From CAWBYL01 sp963793025 (lineage in GTDB: Bacteria > Actinomycetota > Acidimicrobiia > Acidimicrobiales > Acidimicrobilacustridaceae): a stretch of 64,000 nt of DNA. The notes under the pieces are model-generated. The model ran no database searches. It worked only from the letters and a program-made list of their open reading frames with translations, and was not told the DNA's origin. Where the stretch lies: assembly GCA_963793025.1 (NCBI GenBank), contig CAWBYL010000009.1, positions 515,061-579,060 on the forward strand, read 5' to 3'. A program made the position numbers and the translations under genes. This document shows positions 8,911 to 17,526 of this stretch, in pieces (positions within the stretch are counted from its first letter, which is position 1; every line of letters begins with the position of its first letter).

Positions 8911-8937
8911 CATACGGTAGCATCTCGAATGTTGCGC
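8911..8937. promoter_or_regulatory. Candidate operator, ATACGGTA-type motif
   Basis: CATACGGTAGCATCTCGAAT followed by GTTGCGC lies between the leftward SnoaL-like gene and the rightward epoxide-hydrolase-like gene. It aligns with 4558-4586 as TACSGTAKCAT, then CGA, then TTGC. It may be a shared operator or a conserved promoter. No experimental or profile support is available here. Confidence 0.4.
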
Positions 8938-9028
8938 CACGACGACGCGACGCGAGCTGAGCAGGCGAATGGCCGGGCGACGCCTGGTCGCCCACACTGG
9001 GCGCGAGGTCGACCGGACAGGGGGGTCC

Positions 9029-10083
9029 ATGGCAGACGTAGACGAGGGGTGGGGGCGGTCGGAGTTCGTGCAGGCGGGTGGCCTACGGGTCCACGTCCGG
9101 ACGCTCGGCGACCCTGAGGCTCCGCCAGTGGTGCTGCTCCACGGGTTCCCCCAGGACTCGTGGATGTGGCGGCACCAGGCTCCGGTCCTCGCCGAGAGCT
9201 ACCGCGTGATCGCACCCGACACCCGTGGCTTCGGGCACACCGAGAAGACCCGGATCCGGGTGACCCGCGAGGTCCTCGGCAACGACCAGGTCGAGCTGCT
9301 CGACGCCCTCGGCATCGAACAGGCCGCGCTCGTCGGACACGACTGGGGCGGGATCATCGCGTTCAAAGCAGCCGTGGACCACCCGGATCGGTTCAACCGG
9401 CTCGCCCTCATCGACACGCTCACCTCGGTCTGGACCCCCTGGGGCATCCATGGCTACTGGTTCAAGTGCGAGCCCCTCGCCGAGACCTTCTTCGAGCAGC
9501 ACGGGCGCGCCTACATCCGCTCGGTGTTCGGCGGGGAACCTCACGAGTACGGAGGCCCACCAGAGGCACCGTGGGTCCCGGCCAAGGGCGGCGAAGCCAT
9601 GGCGGGGTGGGATCCGAGGCGCTTCTACTCCCCGCCGACGTCGACCACTACGCCGAGGTCTTCGACGATCCGGACGTGTGGTTCAACGCCATCCAGTACT
9701 ACCGCAACGCGTTGCCGTTCCACTTCGAGCACGAGGGACGGTTCGAGTTCGCGTCCAACCTCCAGGTCTGCGAGCTCTGGCACCACCCGCTCAGCGAACA
9801 TCCCGACCGGGATCGCTTCCCGGTGTTCGCCCCCGAGGACTGGCACAAGCGGTACGAACACCCGGCCCTGTACCTGTTCAGCGCCTTCCTCGTGCCGCAG
9901 GCGTTCAAGGACGGCTTCCCCGCCGACGACTACATGGTTGAGGGCAATCCCTACGCCGACTCTTTCCGCCGGCACTTCCCCGACCTGCGCTGCCGAGGCG
10001 CCCAGACCGGGCACTTCGTGCCCGAGGAGGATCCGGAGCGCACCAACCAGGTGCTCACCGACTTCCTCGCGGCGCGGATCTGA
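9029..10083 (+). CDS. Epoxide-hydrolase-like alpha/beta hydrolase, frameshifted
   Basis: About 351 residues if one C is restored in the CCCC run at 9630-9633. The oxyanion motif LLHGFPQDSWMW and the nucleophile elbow GHDWGG (Asp nucleophile) are those of epoxide hydrolases and haloalkane dehalogenases. The catalytic His lies near the end in TGHFVPEEDPE, in the second frame. The first frame covers the core up to DPRRFYSP; the second continues as ADVDHYAEVFDD. ATG 9029 follows a GGGGGG tract. The enzyme would open an epoxide or remove a halide in the cytosol. The frameshift is probably a sequence error because both halves keep full motifs. Confidence 0.82.
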
Positions 10084-10237
10084 GCCGATGGCCGCGTCCG
10101 GAGCTCGACTCGGTGTAGAGCTCGTCGGTGACACCGAACGAGGGACACCGCCGGCGGGTCCCGCACTCGTCGACTGAAGAAGCACCACGATGCTGCGGGT
10201 GACGTCGTCGCCCGCGGCCGAGACGAGGAGACTCACG

Positions 10238-11149
10238 ATGGGCATGTGTGACGGAACGGTGGCGCTGATCACCGGTGGAAGCCGAGGGATCGGACGAGCC
10301 ACCGCTCTGCGACTGGCCCACGAAGGTGCCGACGTGGCGTTGGTGGCGCGGGACGTGGACGGGGAACGTCTCGGCCGCTCACTGGCCGCCACCGTCGAGG
10401 AGGTTCGTGGCATCGGGGTGCGGGCCATCGCGCTGCCCGGTGATCTGGCATCGCCCACGTTCGACCGGGCGTCGATCGTCGAGCAGACCGAGGCGGAGCT
10501 CGGGCCGATCGACATCCTCGTGAACAACGCAGCCATGTCGGTGTTCCGCAACGTCGCCGAGTGGGCCCCGGCCAAGGTGCGGCTGATGTTCGAGGTGAAC
10601 GTGCTCGCCCCGTGGGAGCTCATCTCGGCGGCCGTGCCCGGCATGATCGAGCGCGACCGCGGCTGGATCGTGAACATCTCCTCGGGCGTCGGAGACCCCC
10701 AGAACCCTCGCCCCGGAGGTGCGGCCTACGGCGGAACCAAGGCGATGCTCGACCAGATGACGCGCTGCCTGGCCCTCGAGCTCGAAGGCACCAAGGTCGT
10801 GGCCAACGTGGTGTCGCCCCAAGGCGCATCCCGGACGGAGTTCGTCGATCAGCTGGTCCAGTCCGACACCCTCGAGGCCGGTCTCACCGAACCGCTCGAG
10901 GCCATGGCCGAGGCCGTACTGGCCCTCGCCACCGCACCGCCGGCGGTGCGGGGCGTCGTGATGCGCGACCTCGAACTGCTCGACCAACTCGGCCGACCCG
11001 TGATGGACCTCACCGGCACCAGCGTGCTGGACGGCTACGACGCCTCGGACATCGCGTCGCACATCGCGTCGATGGCCGAGTCGTCCACCCACCAGGGAGA
11101 TCTGCGCGGCGCCTGGGGTCAGAGCTGGACCACCGACTCCTCGGCCTGA
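10238..11149 (+). CDS. Short-chain dehydrogenase/reductase
   Basis: Predicted 303 residues. It shows TGGSRGIGRA for cofactor binding, NNAA after DILV, Ser in NISSGVG, and Tyr-x-x-x-Lys in AAYGGTKAM. It is longer than a minimal SDR, with an extra C-terminal 50 residues of unknown role. It is probably an NAD(P)-dependent oxidoreductase of hydroxy or keto compounds. ATG 10238 is supported by GAGGAGA about 8 nt upstream. It follows the epoxide-hydrolase-like gene by 154 bp on the same strand, and a linked role is inferred. Confidence 0.87.
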   Translation: MGMCDGTVALITGGSRGIGRATALRLAHEGADVALVARDVDGERLGRSLAATVEEVRGIGVRAIALPGDLASPTFDRASIVEQTEAELGPIDILVNNAAMSVFRNVAEWAPAKVRLMFEVNVLAPWELISAAVPGMIERDRGWIVNISSGVGDPQNPRPGGAAYGGTKAMLDQMTRCLALELEGTKVVANVVSPQGASRTEFVDQLVQSDTLEAGLTEPLEAMAEAVLALATAPPAVRGVVMRDLELLDQLGRPVMDLTGTSVLDGYDASDIASHIASMAESSTHQGDLRGAWGQSWTTDSSA

Positions 11150-11304
11150 GGTCGATGCCCAGCGAGGTCGCCGCCGGCTGCCAGCAAGCGGACCAGGCAC
11201 CCATACCTGGTCGGCTGCGACGCCCTCACGAAGGCCTGGTGACACGGCCCCGTGGACAAGAAAGTCCTGGTAGAGGCCCAACCCACGCGTGGGCTGGCTG
11301 GTCG

Positions 11305-11388
11305 TGTCGGAGGGGGGACTTGAACCCCCACGCCCTTTCGGGCACTAGCCCCTCAAGCTAGCGCGTCTGCCAATTCCGCCACTCCGAC
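11305..11388 (-). tRNA. tRNA-Leu(GAG)
   Basis: On the minus strand the acceptor GTCGGAG pairs with CTCCGAC, followed by discriminator A. The anticodon stem CTAGC/GCTAG encloses the loop TTGAGGG, giving anticodon GAG. The long variable arm GTGCCCGAAAGGGCGTG and the T-arm GGGGGTTCAAGTCCCCC are those of a class II leucine tRNA. CCA is not encoded. It reads CUC and CUU codons. Confidence 0.96.
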
Positions 11389-11541
11389 GTGGCAAGCCCG
11401 GTGACGCCGAAGCGGCCGGTATGCGGAGGTGAAACATAGCCCACTGCCCCCACCCCTCCGCCAACCTGGGATCGGGAGCACGGCCGCGCCACCTCCGCTA
11501 GCAAGGGGGACGGCGGATCGACCGCCAGGAGGGGGTGGACC

Positions 11542-11856
11542 ATGGCCGACGACGAGGTCTTCATGTTCAATGCGCTCTGGCTGAAGGGCGACGAAGGCAG
11601 GCGGAAGTACGCCGAGTACGGCCAGCGGGCCATGCAGCTGGTCGAAAGCCTCGGCGGCGGGATCGACTACGTCCTGTCCCCCGTCGACGCCGTCGACGAC
11701 GACTTCATCCCCGACGTCCTCGCCGTGATCCGCTACCCGTCCCGTGAGGTCTTCGACGCCATGATGGCCAGCGACGAGTACGGGGAGTTCGCCCATCTGC
11801 GCACCGAGGCCGCCAGCCGCATGATCCTCACCGAGTGCAAGAAGGTCGAGCTGTGA
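11542..11856 (+). CDS. DUF1330-like protein
   Basis: Predicted 104 residues, a dimeric alpha-beta barrel (ferredoxin-like) type. Visible hallmarks are VFMFNALWLKG, the central GGGIDYV segment and the C-terminal SDEYGEFAHLRTEA, which match DUF1330 signatures. AGGAGGGGG precedes the ATG by about 8 nt. The stop overlaps the start of the next, paralogous gene (GTGA), so they are co-translated. No biochemical role is established; small proteins of this fold sometimes bind or cyclise small molecules. The convergent carotenoid oxygenase and P450 next door suggest, weakly, a terpenoid-related role. Confidence 0.72.
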   Translation: MADDEVFMFNALWLKGDEGRRKYAEYGQRAMQLVESLGGGIDYVLSPVDAVDDDFIPDVLAVIRYPSREVFDAMMASDEYGEFAHLRTEAASRMILTECKKVEL

Positions 11857-12203
11857 CACCCGTCAGTGCGACGAGTGACACGACCATCTACGTACTCAAC
11901 GTCTTGTGGTTCAAGCCCGGCGGCGCCGAGCGCTACCAGGACTACCTCGCCGCCAGCCGCCCCCTGGTCGAAGGTCGCGGGGGCCGGTTCCTCGAGCCCT
12001 ACACCGTGCTCGAGGCATGGGAGGGCGACATCGACGCCGACCTCGTCTTCTACGGTCGGTACCCGTCCAAGGAGGCCCTGCTCGACATGCTCTCGAGCGA
12101 CGAGTACCAGGCCATCGCCCACCTCCGCCAGGAGGCGGTCGAGCGCTCGATGACCTCGATCTGCGCCACTGCCCCGGCGACCTCAGCGGTCCCGCGGCCC
12201 TAG
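11853..12203 (+). CDS. DUF1330-like protein, paralogue of the preceding gene
   Basis: Predicted 116 residues. YVLNVLWFKPGGAERYQDYL, VEGRGGRFLEPY, and LSSDEYQAIAHLRQEAVERS parallel the upstream protein segment by segment, so this looks like an old tandem duplication. GTG 11853 overlaps the upstream TGA by 4 nt. The two could form a heterodimer; that is inference. The stop lies 1 bp from the convergent carotenoid oxygenase stop, so read-through or antisense overlap at the 3' ends is possible. Confidence 0.72.
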   Translation: MTPVSATSDTTIYVLNVLWFKPGGAERYQDYLAASRPLVEGRGGRFLEPYTVLEAWEGDIDADLVFYGRYPSKEALLDMLSSDEYQAIAHLRQEAVERSMTSICATAPATSAVPRP

Positions 12204-12204
12204 C

Positions 12205-13623
12205 TCAGGACAGACCAGGCATCCAGTTGCCGTGCAGGCCGTTGGGCACCCGCTGGGGCATGCGCACCCGGGCCACCGGCTCGGACGGGAACGAGGCGGC
12301 GTCCCAGATCACGAACCACGATCGAGTGGCGTCGTGGTCGGTGGCGAAGGCGACGTACCACCCGTCGAGCTCGGCATCCCCTTCGGCGGCGACGGAGCCG
12401 GCACGAGGGGCGTGCACCACCTCACCGAAGACCAGGTCGCTGTCGATGTGAAGGGATTCGCCGGTCGCCATGTCGTAACGGGTGAGCCGGTCGAACTCCC
12501 CGTTCAGCAGACCGGGACGGCCGGTCTTGCGAGACATCGTGACGTAGCGGTGCGCTCGACCGGTGCGCCGATCGTCGATGCGGGCGAACTCGCCCGGCAC
12601 CACGTCGAGATGGGTGAGCTCGACCTTGCCGCTGTCGGGGCCGAGCCGGGCTCGGGTGAAGCCGCCTCGACGGGCCGGGTCGGGGGTGAGCGAGAACCCG
12701 TTCCACCACGGGAAGTCCAAGACGACGTCGTCGCCGTCGTCGTACGCGTTCCCGTAGTGCCACACGAAGAACGGATCGGTGTGCATCCACTTCGGCGGAC
12801 CACCGTCGCGAGGGATGCAGACGATGCGGGTACCGAGCTCGGGTCGCCAGGCCAGCACGTTGCCGCCCTTGGCCATGGCGTCCAGGTCGAACACGACCGG
12901 GGCGAGCACCAACACCAGGTAGCGCTCGGTGATGGTGCAGTCGTGGATCATGTATCCGTCGTCCACACCGTCGACGACGTGGGGGCCTTGCGTGATCTCA
13001 CCGTCGGCACCGACGACGGCCCATCGCAGGAACGGCGCCTCGATGTCGTAGCCGAACACGACCATGTCCCCGGTCACCGGATCGATCCGAGGGTGGGCCG
13101 TGAGCGTCGTCATCTTCCCGCCGAAGTCGAAGAGCCCGACGGTCTCGAGCTCCGGCGTGATCTGGTAGGCCGGCAGCGCCTCGCTCAGGGCGAGAAGCCG
13201 CCCGGCATGGTGCACGACGTTGATGAACGGATCGAGCTTGAACGGCCAGCCCGGGTCCGGGTCGGGCCCGAGCAAGTCGGGATCGACGAACGCCGGGGTC
13301 ATCAGGCCGCCGAACACGTCATGGCCGGCGGCGATCTCGGCGGCCATGCCCTTGGTGCGTACCCACCGGTTCTTGTAGCGAGCACCGCCCTCGCCGTCGA
13401 ACCAGATGCCGTGCACCATCCCGTCGCCCTCCATCGGGAACGTGTAGCTCCCGAGGGACGGGTACATCAGGTTCGGGCCGTTGCGCAGGTAGGCGCCCAC
13501 CAGTCCCTCGGGCAGCGTCCCCTCCACCTCGAGCTGGTCGACCTCGATCTCCTCGGTGACTGGCGCGAAGCGACCCGTGAGATACGGGTGCGTCGCCATG
13601 TCGATCGGAACCAGGTCCGTCAT
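12205..13623 (-). CDS. Carotenoid oxygenase family protein (apocarotenoid/stilbene-cleaving type)
   Basis: Predicted 472 residues, normal for the carotenoid cleavage dioxygenase/RPE65 seven-bladed propeller. Four Fe(II)-binding histidines are recognisable in order: TAHPRID, MIHDCTIT, VWHYGNAYD and the C-terminal GLHGNW. The N-terminal PEGLVGAYLRNGPN segment is a family hallmark. It uses O2 to split a conjugated double bond. ATG 13623 is preferred over 13629 because AAGGA lies 6 nt before it. A P450 lies just upstream on the same strand. Whether the substrate is a carotenoid, retinoid or lignin-type stilbene cannot be said. Confidence 0.9.
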   Translation of the reverse strand: MTDLVPIDMATHPYLTGRFAPVTEEIEVDQLEVEGTLPEGLVGAYLRNGPNLMYPSLGSYTFPMEGDGMVHGIWFDGEGGARYKNRWVRTKGMAAEIAAGHDVFGGLMTPAFVDPDLLGPDPDPGWPFKLDPFINVVHHAGRLLALSEALPAYQITPELETVGLFDFGGKMTTLTAHPRIDPVTGDMVVFGYDIEAPFLRWAVVGADGEITQGPHVVDGVDDGYMIHDCTITERYLVLVLAPVVFDLDAMAKGGNVLAWRPELGTRIVCIPRDGGPPKWMHTDPFFVWHYGNAYDDGDDVVLDFPWWNGFSLTPDPARRGGFTRARLGPDSGKVELTHLDVVPGEFARIDDRRTGRAHRYVTMSRKTGRPGLLNGEFDRLTRYDMATGESLHIDSDLVFGEVVHAPRAGSVAAEGDAELDGWYVAFATDHDATRSWFVIWDAASFPSEPVARVRMPQRVPNGLHGNWMPGLS

Positions 13624-13692
13624 TTCCATTCCTTCGCCTCGACGTCTCGGAGCGGCCGTCGTGGCCGCCTCGAGAAGATCGGTGCGTCGCGC

Positions 13693-14964
13693 TCAGGTCC
13701 TTAGTTCGTAGCGCAGAGGAAGCCGGTTCAGTCCGATGCCGACCGGCACGGCCAGACCGGGCACCGACCAGCGAATCCCGCCCTCGTCGGGCGGTTCCTG
13801 GTCGATCGCCAAGCTGTCCAGCCTGGCGAGGATCTCGCGCAGGATCACGGTGACCTCCCGCTTGGCCAGGTTGGCCCCGAGGCAGTAGTGCGGGCCTCCC
13901 CCGCCGAAGGCCACGTGGTGGTTCGGTGTCCGGGTGATGTCGAAACGGAACGGGTCGGCGAAGGTGGCGGCGTCCCGGTTGGCCGCCGGCCAGAACATGG
14001 CGACGGGCAGGCCGCCCTCCATGCCGACGCCGCCGACCTCGGTGTCGTCGGCGACCGTGCGTCGGTGGTAGAGCACCGGGCTCGACCATCGGAGGATCTC
14101 GTCGACCGCGGTGCTCATCAACTCGGGTTCGGCTCGGAGGCGAGCCAGCTGATCCGGGTGCTCGATGAGGGTCTTGAGGCCGATGGCGATGGCGTTGCGG
14201 GTGGTCTCGGATCCGGCGATCGACAGGATCAGGAACCACAGGTCGAGCTCGATCTCGCTGAGCGCCGTCGTGGCGCCGTCGTCGAGGGTGAGTTGGGCGT
14301 GCACCAGCGCGGACCAGACGTCGTCTTCGGGGGCGTCGCGCCGGGTCGAGCTGAGGGCGTGGGCGTAGAGGAGCAGACGATGCTGCGCCGCCCGGTTCTC
14401 CTCGGCCGGCACACCCGACTCCGGGTCGAACGCCTGCAACATGAACGCGGTGTCGGCGAACACCGCCGGGCGGTCCTCGACCGGGATGCCCACGATGTCG
14501 GCGATCACGTGCAGGGGTAGCAGCTCGGCGACCTCGCTGACGAACTCACAACGATCCCGATCGGCCAGCGAGTCGACGATGCTGACGGCCCACTGATCCA
14601 TCATCTCGTCGAGGCGGGCCACCATCCGCGGCGTGAACCCGAGGCTCACCAGGCGGCGGAACCGGCTCTGCACCGGCGGATCGGAGGTGACGATCGACTC
14701 ACCCCGGCGATCCTCAGCTGTGTCCCGCAACGAGCTCCCGTCCAGCGCGCCGAACCGCTGAGGGTCGCGGCTGACCTCCTGCACGACGTCGTGCCGGGCG
14801 ACCACGTAGAAGCCGGTGTCGCGCAGCTCCTCGACGCCGGGGGTGAGCGGGTGCCACCACACCGGCTCCTCGGTGAGGAAGGCGAGCTCGTCGAAGGGGA
14901 ACCCGTGGCGGTAGAGGTCGCGATCGGTCAGATCGAGGCCCAGCTCCTGTGCCACTCTCGCCAT
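13693..14964 (-). CDS. Cytochrome P450
   Basis: Predicted 423 residues, typical for a soluble bacterial class I P450. The I-helix oxygen-activation motif is AGSETTRN, the ExxR motif is in VDEILRWSSP, and the heme loop is FGGGGPHYCLGANLAK with Cys361 as axial ligand. It needs ferredoxin and reductase partners, which are not seen nearby. ATG 14964 has a GAGGGGGA ribosome site. It lies upstream of the carotenoid oxygenase on the same strand, 69 bp apart, and the pair may act on one substrate. The family is close in layout to CYP125/CYP142/linalool-type enzymes, but subfamily assignment is not possible by eye. Confidence 0.92.
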   Translation of the reverse strand: MARVAQELGLDLTDRDLYRHGFPFDELAFLTEEPVWWHPLTPGVEELRDTGFYVVARHDVVQEVSRDPQRFGALDGSSLRDTAEDRRGESIVTSDPPVQSRFRRLVSLGFTPRMVARLDEMMDQWAVSIVDSLADRDRCEFVSEVAELLPLHVIADIVGIPVEDRPAVFADTAFMLQAFDPESGVPAEENRAAQHRLLLYAHALSSTRRDAPEDDVWSALVHAQLTLDDGATTALSEIELDLWFLILSIAGSETTRNAIAIGLKTLIEHPDQLARLRAEPELMSTAVDEILRWSSPVLYHRRTVADDTEVGGVGMEGGLPVAMFWPAANRDAATFADPFRFDITRTPNHHVAFGGGGPHYCLGANLAKREVTVILREILARLDSLAIDQEPPDEGGIRWSVPGLAVPVGIGLNRLPLRYELRT

Positions 14965-15023
14965 CCGTCCCCCTCGGGCTCGACTGGCGCCACGCTAGCC
15001 AGGACCCTCCGCCCCGGGGAGCC

Positions 15024-15133
15024 CCCACACCGGAGGCAGAATCTCGTCCCGAACCCCGAGATCCACCTCAGGCCACACCGGCCCACCCACACCGGAGGCG
15101 GAAAACCGGCGGGAACCCGGAGATCTGCCTCCG
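15024..15133. repeat. Two tandem hairpin-forming repeats of about 46 bp
   Basis: Unit 1 (15024-15069) and unit 2 (15086-15133) both start CCCACACCGGAGGC and carry a matching GAACCC(C/G)GAGATC and CCTC end. Each can fold on itself: in unit 2 the ends CCGGAGGC and GCCTCCGG pair perfectly. They fill the gap between the pepF stop and the P450 start on the minus strand. They may be terminators, a small RNA or a dispersed repeat family. Confidence 0.5.
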
Positions 15134-15152
15134 GGGCCGAAAGGGCGAGGGC

Positions 15153-16967
15153 TCAGAGGCGGCCCGCGTCCCGTGCGGCGGCCTCGGCGGCGGAGAGCTG
15201 GCCGTCGATGATGGCCAGTCCGCCGTCCCAGAAGCCCGGATCGGCGAGGTCGACCCCCACGATGCGACCGAGGTCCTCGGGGGCCATGGAACCGCCGGCC
15301 CGCAGGAGGTCCAGGTACGCGGGCACGAAGGCCGCGCCTTCGGCCTCGTAGCGGGCGTACACCGCCAGGGCCAGCAGCTGACCGTAGGCGTAGGCGTACA
15401 CGTAGCCCGGCGAACCGATGAAGTGCGGGATGTAGCTCCACCAGGTGCGGTACCCGGGGGTGAGCTCGACCGCGTCGCCGAGCATCGCCCGCTGGGTCGT
15501 CTCCCAGTGATCGCCGAAGTCCTCGACCGAGACCTCCCCGACCGTGCGCCGATGGGTGTGCACCGCGTCCTCGAAGCGGTTCATGGCGACCTGGCGGAAC
15601 ACCGTGGCGATCTGCCCCTCCAGGCTCTCGGCCAACAGGGCGAGCCGGGCCGCGGGATCGGTGGTGTCGGAGAGCAGCCGGCCGAAGGTCACGGTCTCGC
15701 CGAAGACCGACGCCGTCTCGGCCAGGGTGAGCGGCGTGCTCTGGTGGAACACGCCCTGCTCCCGAGCCAGATAGGCGTGCAGCCCGTGGCCCAACTCGTG
15801 GGCCAGCGTCAGCACGTCGCGTCGCCGACTCGTCCAGTTGAGGAGCAGGTACGGGTGAGCACTGGGCACCGTGTAGGAGCAGAATGCTCCGGGCCGTTTG
15901 CCCGGACGCACCGGCGCGTCGATCCAGTTCTCGTCGATGAAGGTGCGCACCACGCCGGCCAACTCGCCGGAGAACGATCCGTAGGCGTCGAGCACGACAT
16001 CGGTGGCCTGTGACCACGCGAACTCCTCCTCGACGTCGGCGATCGAGGCGTTGCGGTCGTAGTCGGCGATCTTGTCGACGCCGAGCATCTGCGCCTTCAG
16101 GGCGTACCAACGCTGGGGGATGTCGTAGCGGGCGACCACCGAGTCGACCAGCGCCTGCACCGAAGCGTCGCTGGCCTGGTTCGACAGGTTCCGACTGGCC
16201 ACCCATGAATCGAAGTGACGCAGGCGATCGTCCGTGGACTTGTCGGCCATCAGGGTGTTGAAGACGAAGGCCCTGGTGCGCAGGCCCGGTTCCAGACCGA
16301 CGGTGACCGCTTCGGCGGCGAGGCGCCGGTCGTCCCGGCTCGGTGAGCCGAGGCGGCTCAGGGCCTGCTCGAGGCTCGTCGGGCCGTCGGGGAGGTCGAC
16401 GACGATGGCCGACGTGAGCTCGTCGAACAGACGACTCCACGCCGCCGCGCCGCTCACGCTCTTCTCGGTGAGGATCTTCTCCTCCGGCTCGGTGAGCAGG
16501 TGCGGGCGGAAGCGACGAGCAGACTGCAGGTAGTAACGGCAGAAGGCGAGCTCGGACGAGGTGGTGAGCTCGGCGGCGCGGTCCTCGTCGACCTCGGCCC
16601 ACTCGAGCTCCAGGAACAGGATGCGGGTGGAGATCGCGGTGGCGTCCTCCTGGAACTTCTGCATCGCCGCCCCCCGCTCCGGGTCCGACGTGTCGACCGA
16701 GAACCGAAGGCTCACGTACGACCCCGCTCGCCCGATGGCGTCCTCCAGCTCGGCGAGGTCACCCATGACCACGGCCAGCTCGGCGGCCGACAGCGCCGCT
16801 ATCGACCCGCGGGCCCCCTCGATGCGACCGGCGGCGGCGTCGGCTCGCTCCATCAGGGTGGCCACCCCGTCCGGTCCCCGGCCGTCGACCAGGGGCTCGA
16901 GGTCCCACGCCACGTCCGAGGCGAGGAGATCGGGGTCGGGCACGAGTGCGTCGTCGAGAGCCGTCAT
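15153..16967 (-). CDS. pepF: Oligoendopeptidase F (M3 family metallopeptidase)
   Basis: Predicted 604 residues, matching M3B oligopeptidases. The zinc site HELGH is in LTLAHELGHGLHAYL near residue 390, and the third ligand is the Glu in LTLAETASVFGE about 25 residues on. The C-terminal HFIGSPGYVYAYAYGQLLAL segment is also typical. It degrades short peptides in the cytosol; no signal peptide is visible. Both GTG 16973 and ATG 16967 are possible starts, and neither has a strong ribosome site. The gene appears monocistronic, with the SRPBCC gene 51 bp upstream on the same strand. Confidence 0.9.
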   Translation of the reverse strand: MTALDDALVPDPDLLASDVAWDLEPLVDGRGPDGVATLMERADAAAGRIEGARGSIAALSAAELAVVMGDLAELEDAIGRAGSYVSLRFSVDTSDPERGAAMQKFQEDATAISTRILFLELEWAEVDEDRAAELTTSSELAFCRYYLQSARRFRPHLLTEPEEKILTEKSVSGAAAWSRLFDELTSAIVVDLPDGPTSLEQALSRLGSPSRDDRRLAAEAVTVGLEPGLRTRAFVFNTLMADKSTDDRLRHFDSWVASRNLSNQASDASVQALVDSVVARYDIPQRWYALKAQMLGVDKIADYDRNASIADVEEEFAWSQATDVVLDAYGSFSGELAGVVRTFIDENWIDAPVRPGKRPGAFCSYTVPSAHPYLLLNWTSRRRDVLTLAHELGHGLHAYLAREQGVFHQSTPLTLAETASVFGETVTFGRLLSDTTDPAARLALLAESLEGQIATVFRQVAMNRFEDAVHTHRRTVGEVSVEDFGDHWETTQRAMLGDAVELTPGYRTWWSYIPHFIGSPGYVYAYAYGQLLALAVYARYEAEGAAFVPAYLDLLRAGGSMAPEDLGRIVGVDLADPGFWDGGLAIIDGQLSAAEAAARDAGRL

Positions 16968-17018
16968 GCCCACGAGGCTAGAGGTCCGACCCCGCCGCCG
17001 GACACCGATCGATCGAGC

Positions 17019-17477
17019 TCAGGGGCCGCTCACCAGGGCGATGAGACGCGGCTTGGACTCCTCGATCTCGTCGCGCAGCAGCCGCTCCAGCAGCGACTCA
17101 CCGAGGCCGCCGCCGTAGTGCAGCTTCATCGTCAGGTTGCTGCCGGCGTCGGTCGCTTCGATGCGGACGTCGAGCACCCACGGCGAGTGCTCCTTGCCGT
17201 CGAGCTCCCAGCGCTCGAAGCGCACGTGATCGTCCTCCACCAGCGTGCGCACCATACGCAGTCGCTTCGAGCGGGCCAGCGGGCCCAACTTGGCCCGCAG
17301 CTCGACCGCCCACGCCGGGTGCCCGTCCAGCTCGGCCTGATCGGGGTCGTCGGGCACGCCGAGTCGCTCGGCCTTGGGGACGATCGAAAGCCAGGCCGGA
17401 TAGCGGTCGAGGTCGGCGACCCAGGGGCGCAGGACTGCGACGGCGCACGGAGCATCGACGCTGGCGACCACATCCAC
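17019..17477 (-). CDS. SRPBCC (START-like) domain protein
   Basis: Predicted 152 residues. VDVVASVDAPCAVAV at the start, WVADLDRYPAWLSIV, and the late strands WVLDVRIEATDAGSNLTMKLHYGG fit polyketide-cyclase/dehydrase-like SRPBCC proteins. These have a deep hydrophobic cavity for lipids or aromatic ligands. GTG 17477 is chosen because the SRPBCC opening strand starts there; the ribosome site is poor. The final residues reach the stop shortly after the amphipathic C-terminal helix that closes the cavity. It lies directly downstream of the WYL regulator. Ligand and role are unknown. Confidence 0.72.
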   Translation of the reverse strand: MDVVASVDAPCAVAVLRPWVADLDRYPAWLSIVPKAERLGVPDDPDQAELDGHPAWAVELRAKLGPLARSKRLRMVRTLVEDDHVRFERWELDGKEHSPWVLDVRIEATDAGSNLTMKLHYGGGLGESLLERLLRDEIEESKPRLIALVSGP

Positions 17478-17526
17478 AGGGGCAGTCTGCCCGATTCGTC
17501 GGTGGACGCCGACCGCCGGCCGACTG

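Noticed and set aside
2419..10083. Programmed ribosomal frameshifting in the broken genes
   Set aside because: No slippery heptamer with a following pseudoknot was seen, and the affected families are not known for recoding. Sequence error is simpler.
11281..11292. Palindrome CCCACGCGTGGG next to the tRNA
   Set aside because: It is too short and without a U tract; it could be chance or a weak terminator.
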